Part shown: positions 60,777-64,000 of the stretch, piece after piece
Layout: each line of letters opens with the position of its first letter
Position numbering within the stretch: position 1 is the first letter of the stretch
Assembly: GCA_039513195.1 (NCBI GenBank)
Contig: JBCCRM010000005.1
Coordinates: 135,103-199,102, forward strand
DNA length: 64,000 nucleotides
From: Thermohalobaculum sp039513195
Lineage (GTDB): Bacteria; Pseudomonadota; Alphaproteobacteria; Rhodobacterales; Rhodobacteraceae
Reading direction: 5' to 3'
Made by a program: the position numbers and the translations under genes
The notes under the pieces: model-generated
What the model saw: only the letters and a program-made list of their open reading frames with translations
Told to the model about the DNA's origin: nothing
Databases searched by the model: none

Positions 60777-63116
60777 TTAGTTCCGGATGGTTGTGGTTGC
60801 GTAGGTCCAGCCTCGCAGCGCCGCTCTTTCCATCGGGACCTGGATTGTCTGGCCGTTTCGCCAAAGGGCGACCTGATCGGCAAAGTGCGGACTGTTGAGC
60901 CAGCCATCCTGACCGCCCAGCAGAACGAAGTAGTTGGCGTCTGGGTCCGCTAGATCTGATAGATGCCGCGCCTGCGCTCCAAAGAACGTGCGATGTTCTT
61001 CGGTGGTGAGAGGATGCGCTGTCTTGAAGACGGTTTCCTGACTTCCCGGAACCGGAATGGTCTCAAGCCGATAGCGGCTGCCAAGCACGGGGATGTTGCC
61101 AAAGATATGCTGCACGTCCAGGCGGTGAACGTCGCCCCAAACGAAATCCCGCGATGCAGTCTCAGCAGCGGCAAGCAGAGCTGATGACAGGCTTTCCGAC
61201 CAACCCTTCGCTGAGAGGTTGTCGATATCGGCCAACAGGATTGCCCGCGCGCGCCTCAGCTTCGCGAAGACGTCGCCATCGACAGAACGCGACATCTGCG
61301 TGAAGGCCATCTCGGTAAAGCGGATCATGAACCCTTCGAAGATCAATGCCGCGGCACTCTTCGAATGATAGGCGCCGTCCCAGGCCATCAGAGCGGCGAT
61401 TGCCTTCGCTTCCTGATCAGATCGCGGCTTCCAGGCCGCCAACCGCGGTCGCAGAACCTCCAGCGCTTCCACAGTCAGTGGAGAGACCACATCCATTTGA
61501 ATCCGCTGCAGATCGTCTAGGCTGAAGCGTTCCTGCGCCGCGAGCAGCTCATTCAGTCGCCGCACCCGCTCGTCCTGCGGGAAATGTCCGCCATAGGGAC
61601 GCACTCCGTCGGGTGCTGGCCTGTTGTTTGCCGAGGCGAGCACGCCAGAGGGCGGATCCACCACGAACGGTAGATCTCGGCTGGTCCGTAGTGCCAACCA
61701 GTTCCGATCCGAGGTCTCAGGGCTGGTGAGCAGACGCAATGGATCTCCGGCCGGTCGTGCTGGAACCTGGGTCGCGATCACGCTGGCGATTGCGCCCTTT
61801 CTGTCAGCGGCAAGAAAGGTCTGCGAGGGGATTGCGTATCTCGCCATCGCCTCGCGGAACTCACCAACGGTTTTGGCGCGCATCGCTGCAAGCAACGCCG
61901 TGACCTCGTCCGAGACGCCGTGTCCGATCCAGCGGACGGCAAAGGCTGGTCCAACCAGTGGAACGGCTTCCAGGTCTGACATGACCGGGCCATAGGCTGT
62001 CCATCGGGAGGTCGTGTTTGTGTCGAACCAGAAGCGCGTGTCGATTTCCTGGCGTTCTTTCTCGAATGCGGTTGAGGGCAGTCCGCTGACATCAACCAGC
62101 TCGCTCGTCGTGGCCCGGAGATTGGTGCCGCCCCAAGCGATTTCGCGCGTGCGCCCAAAGCCGAAGACCGGCGTTCCTGGCACCATCATGCCGACGATCT
62201 CATAGCTTGGCGAACGCAGCCCGACGATGACCCATGGGTTTGGGATGAAGAAGGCCAAATGCGGATCATTCGCAATCAGCGGACTGCCGGAGGCGCTACG
62301 CGACGGTCCGACCACAACACTATTGCTTCCGGCCTTGCCGATTTGGCGGGAAAGCCCGGCAAGGCGCGGCAAAGATGCCATGGGAATGGCGTCTCGTCCG
62401 GCGTCTCCGAAGGTTAACGCGCCGACGCCGTAGTCCTCTCGCAGCCGCGCGAGGATGCGGGCACGGGCAGCGTCATCCTCCACCTGCAGCAGGGTCAGGA
62501 TGATCTCCCAGTTAATGTCGATTCCCGAGACCCGCCCCAACAGCAGGCTGTCCTGCGGCGCCCAGGGTTCCCAAGCGATGTCCATCACCTTCATCTCGTG
62601 CGGCAATTGCTCGGGCGTCAGCCGGTCCGCATAGGCGTTGATTCCGGCCACGTAGCGATCGATCCACCGGCGCGACCCCTGCGGCATCTCTTGATAGATC
62701 CGGTCCACCGAACGGCCAAAGTCGAAGGCGCGGATAGCACGATCCAACTCTATGGTGGCAGGACCTGCACTTTCCGAAAGCCGACCCTCAGCGATGCGCC
62801 TCGCCACCGCCAATTGCCCGAGTCGCAGATGCGCGTGTACCAGACCCAGCGCAAAGGCCGCGTCGTCATCGGTCTGCGCCTCAATGAATGGGATCATGTG
62901 TCGATCCCATCGGACGGTGACTGGCGCCGAAAGGTCGAGCCCGTCCGTTGGCAACTGGCTGAGCCTCTCTTCGAACGTAGCGGGCTTTGGAAGGGGCGTG
63001 AGAACGGAGCAGCCGACCAAGGCGGCCGCTATCAGCGCCCCTGCAAGCGAAACCAGCATTGCCTGCAAAAGACGGGTCACCGGCGCAGCTCGCGGGCTGC
63101 TAACACCAGATCGCAT
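60777..63116 (-). CDS. Penicillin acylase-family lipoprotein (Ntn hydrolase)
   Basis: 779 residues. Signal peptide with lipobox LVGC (Cys36), so probably a lipid-anchored periplasmic or outer-membrane protein. The precursor is cut before Ser264 in KAGSNSVVVGPSRSASG, the beta-subunit nucleophile of penicillin acylase and AHL acylases; RWIDRYVAGINAYAD belongs to the alpha chain, and NDPHLAF and FGFGRTREIAWGGTN are beta-chain motifs. It may hydrolyse beta-lactams, N-acyl-homoserine lactones or other amides. Overlaps the small gene upstream by 15 bases or more. Confidence 0.93.
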   Translation of the reverse strand: MRSGVSSPRAAPVTRLLQAMLVSLAGALIAAALVGCSVLTPLPKPATFEERLSQLPTDGLDLSAPVTVRWDRHMIPFIEAQTDDDAAFALGLVHAHLRLGQLAVARRIAEGRLSESAGPATIELDRAIRAFDFGRSVDRIYQEMPQGSRRWIDRYVAGINAYADRLTPEQLPHEMKVMDIAWEPWAPQDSLLLGRVSGIDINWEIILTLLQVEDDAARARILARLREDYGVGALTFGDAGRDAIPMASLPRLAGLSRQIGKAGSNSVVVGPSRSASGSPLIANDPHLAFFIPNPWVIVGLRSPSYEIVGMMVPGTPVFGFGRTREIAWGGTNLRATTSELVDVSGLPSTAFEKERQEIDTRFWFDTNTTSRWTAYGPVMSDLEAVPLVGPAFAVRWIGHGVSDEVTALLAAMRAKTVGEFREAMARYAIPSQTFLAADRKGAIASVIATQVPARPAGDPLRLLTSPETSDRNWLALRTSRDLPFVVDPPSGVLASANNRPAPDGVRPYGGHFPQDERVRRLNELLAAQERFSLDDLQRIQMDVVSPLTVEALEVLRPRLAAWKPRSDQEAKAIAALMAWDGAYHSKSAAALIFEGFMIRFTEMAFTQMSRSVDGDVFAKLRRARAILLADIDNLSAKGWSESLSSALLAAAETASRDFVWGDVHRLDVQHIFGNIPVLGSRYRLETIPVPGSQETVFKTAHPLTTEEHRTFFGAQARHLSDLADPDANYFVLLGGQDGWLNSPHFADQVALWRNGQTIQVPMERAALRGWTYATTTIRN

Positions 63117-63414
63117 GGGATTGCTCCCAGTCCGGAGTATTGCCGGAGTGGTAACTTACCATGCGATCATTGGTGAAGCTTTGAAAGGCCTCCAGTGCCG
63201 CCAGATGGGCGTCTGTGGTCAAGTCGCGCTGCATTGAGGCCTGGTCTTTCCAGATGTTGAGCGTGTGATGGTAACCCTCGACGGATCGAGTACCCGCACT
63301 CGGATTCCGTGGATCAGACTGGGCCTGCACAATGGTCCGCGGAGCAAGCCACCAATGTCGAGGCGCATGCCAGGAGGCTTTTGGGCGCGAACCGATGATC
63401 GACTGGTAAGGCAT
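63100..63414 (-). CDS. Small protein resembling antibiotic-biosynthesis-monooxygenase fold
   Basis: 104 residues from ATG 63414 (GTGGAGA upstream). The C-terminal half (GYHHTLNIWKDQASMQRDLTTDAHLAALEAFQSF, then NDRMVSYHSG) looks like a dimeric alpha-beta-barrel protein of the ABM/DUF3291 kind; the N terminus (SWHAPRHWWLAPRT) is unusual. No catalytic residues recognised. Its end overlaps the acylase start, so both are one transcript starting at the promoter with tandem palindromes at 63434-63475. Confidence 0.7.
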   Translation of the reverse strand: MPYQSIIGSRPKASWHAPRHWWLAPRTIVQAQSDPRNPSAGTRSVEGYHHTLNIWKDQASMQRDLTTDAHLAALEAFQSFTNDRMVSYHSGNTPDWEQSHAIWC

Positions 63415-63433
63415 GAGTGTCTCCACGACCTAT

Positions 63434-63448
63434 GTAGACGCTGTCTAC
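63434..63448. promoter_or_regulatory. TetR-type operator palindrome 1
   Basis: GTAGAC-gct-GTCTAC, a perfect 6-3-6 inverted repeat 20 bases upstream of the ATG at 63414, near the expected transcription start. A one-mismatch copy lies 27 bases away at 63461-63475. Confidence 0.75.
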
Positions 63449-63460
63449 TCTGTCAGAAGT

Positions 63461-63475
63461 GTAGACGCTGTCAAC
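63461..63475. promoter_or_regulatory. TetR-type operator palindrome 2 overlapping a -35 box
   Basis: GTAGAC-gct-GTCAAC, the same as operator 1 apart from one arm base. On the leftward strand its end is TTGACA (63469-63474), a perfect -35 hexamer; a weak AGAGTA lies 17 bases downstream. A repressor on both sites would cover the whole promoter. Confidence 0.7.
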
Positions 63476-63859
63476 ATCAGTACGCGCATCAATCCGGGCG
63501 GGGTCGGAGCTGAGCGGAGGAAACGGACGCATGCGGGCCAGAAGCTCTGCAATACCGGTCGGATCATGCGCCTGGCCGGTTGTTTGGGAAAGCGCGGCGG
63601 GCCGCCAAAGGAATATACCCACCAGACCCACAGTGGGCCGCAATCCTGCTCAAATGAGTATCAGGCGATCCTGCGCAAGCACAGCTCCGAGACTTCGATG
63701 AGCGGCAACTGCAAACGCTGCGGTCGAGACATTCCTCAAATATGTCAATGCTGGGCAGATCTGCAACCACGCGGCGGGGTGGAGATCCCTTGGTCGAGCC
63801 CATCAATGGACTTCACAACGCTCGGAGACGGCAGTCAGCCCTTGGCGGAGAAAGCCCCC
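63476..63859. other. Intergenic region between the acylase operon and the IS3 element
   Basis: About 380 bases. No gene supported by homology. It contains a small Cys-rich reading frame (63698-63862) that runs into the IS end, listed separately. Confidence 0.5.
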
Positions 63860-63862
63860 TGA
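63698..63862 (+). pseudogene. Possible gene fragment cut by IS3 insertion
   Basis: 54 residues starting MSGNCKRCGRDIPQICQCW, with cysteines paired as in a zinc ribbon. Its stop (TGA, 63860-63862) is exactly the first triplet of the IS terminal sequence TGAACC, so the frame may once have continued. No strong ribosome site; low confidence. Confidence 0.3.
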
Positions 63863-64000
63863 ACCGCGCCGGGTTTGCCGGAGGCCTGTGATGGTTAGTT
63901 ACGCGGCCACGTCGCGAGCTTCCAGTACTGCGTAGTAGGCGGCCTCTGCTTCTGCGGGTGGGATGTTGCCGATCGGCTCGAGCAGCCGGCGGTTTTTGAA
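63860..64000 (-). mobile_element. IS3-family insertion sequence, one end (partial)
   Basis: The terminal sequence TGAACCGCGCCGGGTTTGCC begins at 63860 and is of the kind found at IS3-family ends. The transposase C terminus follows 39 bases inside. The element continues past the window edge. Confidence 0.85.
63899..64000 (-). CDS. IS3-family transposase OrfB, C-terminal end (partial)
   Basis: 33 residues plus stop at 63899-63901. NRRLLEPIGNIPPAEAEAAYY is the signature end of IS3-family OrfB (rve integrase-core) proteins. The rest lies outside the window. Reads toward the IS end, as expected. Confidence 0.9.
   Translation of the reverse strand, partial: FKNRRLLEPIGNIPPAEAEAAYYAVLEARDVAA

Noticed and set aside
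63314..63643. Minus-strand frame of 109 codons across the tandem palindromes
   Set aside because: It starts without a ribosome site and runs through the promoter/operator region; the palindromes and -35 box explain the sequence better.

Overview
The window is a high-GC (roughly 65%) bacterial chromosome segment, almost certainly alphaproteobacterial. Supporting signs are a KpsC/KpsMTE-type capsule locus beside a type I polyketide synthase (recalling the rhizobial rkp K-antigen region), a soxBDAG sarcosine oxidase operon, a CIRCE-controlled groES-groEL pair, a DUF1127 protein with a WYL regulator, and a TIGR01459 HAD - MaoC - RibF order. A Rhodospirillales-like or Rhodobacterales-like organism fits; no marker gene here settles the order. 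I saw no tRNA, rRNA or CRISPR array.

Layout. (1) 1-12.3 kb: surface polysaccharide locus. A KS-AT polyketide synthase runs off the left edge. It is followed by a divergent block: giant glycosyltransferase, ABC ATPase, (opposite strand) KpsE-like inner-membrane protein, ABC permease, second giant glycosyltransferase, and a two-module KpsC Kdo transferase. Same-strand neighbours mostly overlap by 4-8 bases. (2) 12.6-24.0 kb: methylated-glycine catabolism, with soxB-GNAT-soxD-soxA-soxG, a dimethylglycine/sarcosine dehydrogenase-like flavoprotein and a Rieske oxygenase of the betaine-demethylase type. Together these could take glycine betaine to dimethylglycine, sarcosine and glycine. A WYL regulator with a DUF1127 target and a DUF2268 protease pair lie among them. 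(3) 24.2-34.6 kb: a lipoprotein, a hydroxyacid dehydrogenase, a glyoxalase, then an acyl-CoA oxidation block (FadJ type, cupin, thiolase, small RHH-like protein, DmdC-like dehydrogenase) next to a MerR regulator with a palindromic operator and two hotdog thioesterases. (4) 35-58.9 kb: mostly housekeeping and conserved genes, including a MATE pump, pyrD, a DMT exporter, an aminotransferase, a BLUF photoreceptor, glutaminase, groES/groEL, ribF, plsC, an LplT-like MFS protein, threonine aldolase, an oxaloacetate-decarboxylase-family protein, Hsp33 and a Nudix enzyme. (5) 58.9-64 kb: accessory end. A gene-poor kilobase holds three decayed transposase fragments. It is followed by a TetR regulator, a penicillin/AHL-acylase-type lipoprotein, a small stress-responsive-looking protein with tandem operator palindromes, and an IS3-family element cut by the right edge.

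The most distinctive system is the capsule locus. Two paralogous ~850-residue glycosyltransferases, both with an altered EX7E motif, bracket an export transporter whose ATPase lacks the usual signature and catalytic glutamate, and a polyketide synthase is divergently adjacent. Other items worth a look are the tandem TGACA-N6-TGTCA operators, the MerR palindrome, the tandem TetR-type operators over the acylase promoter, and the GNAT gene embedded in the sox operon.
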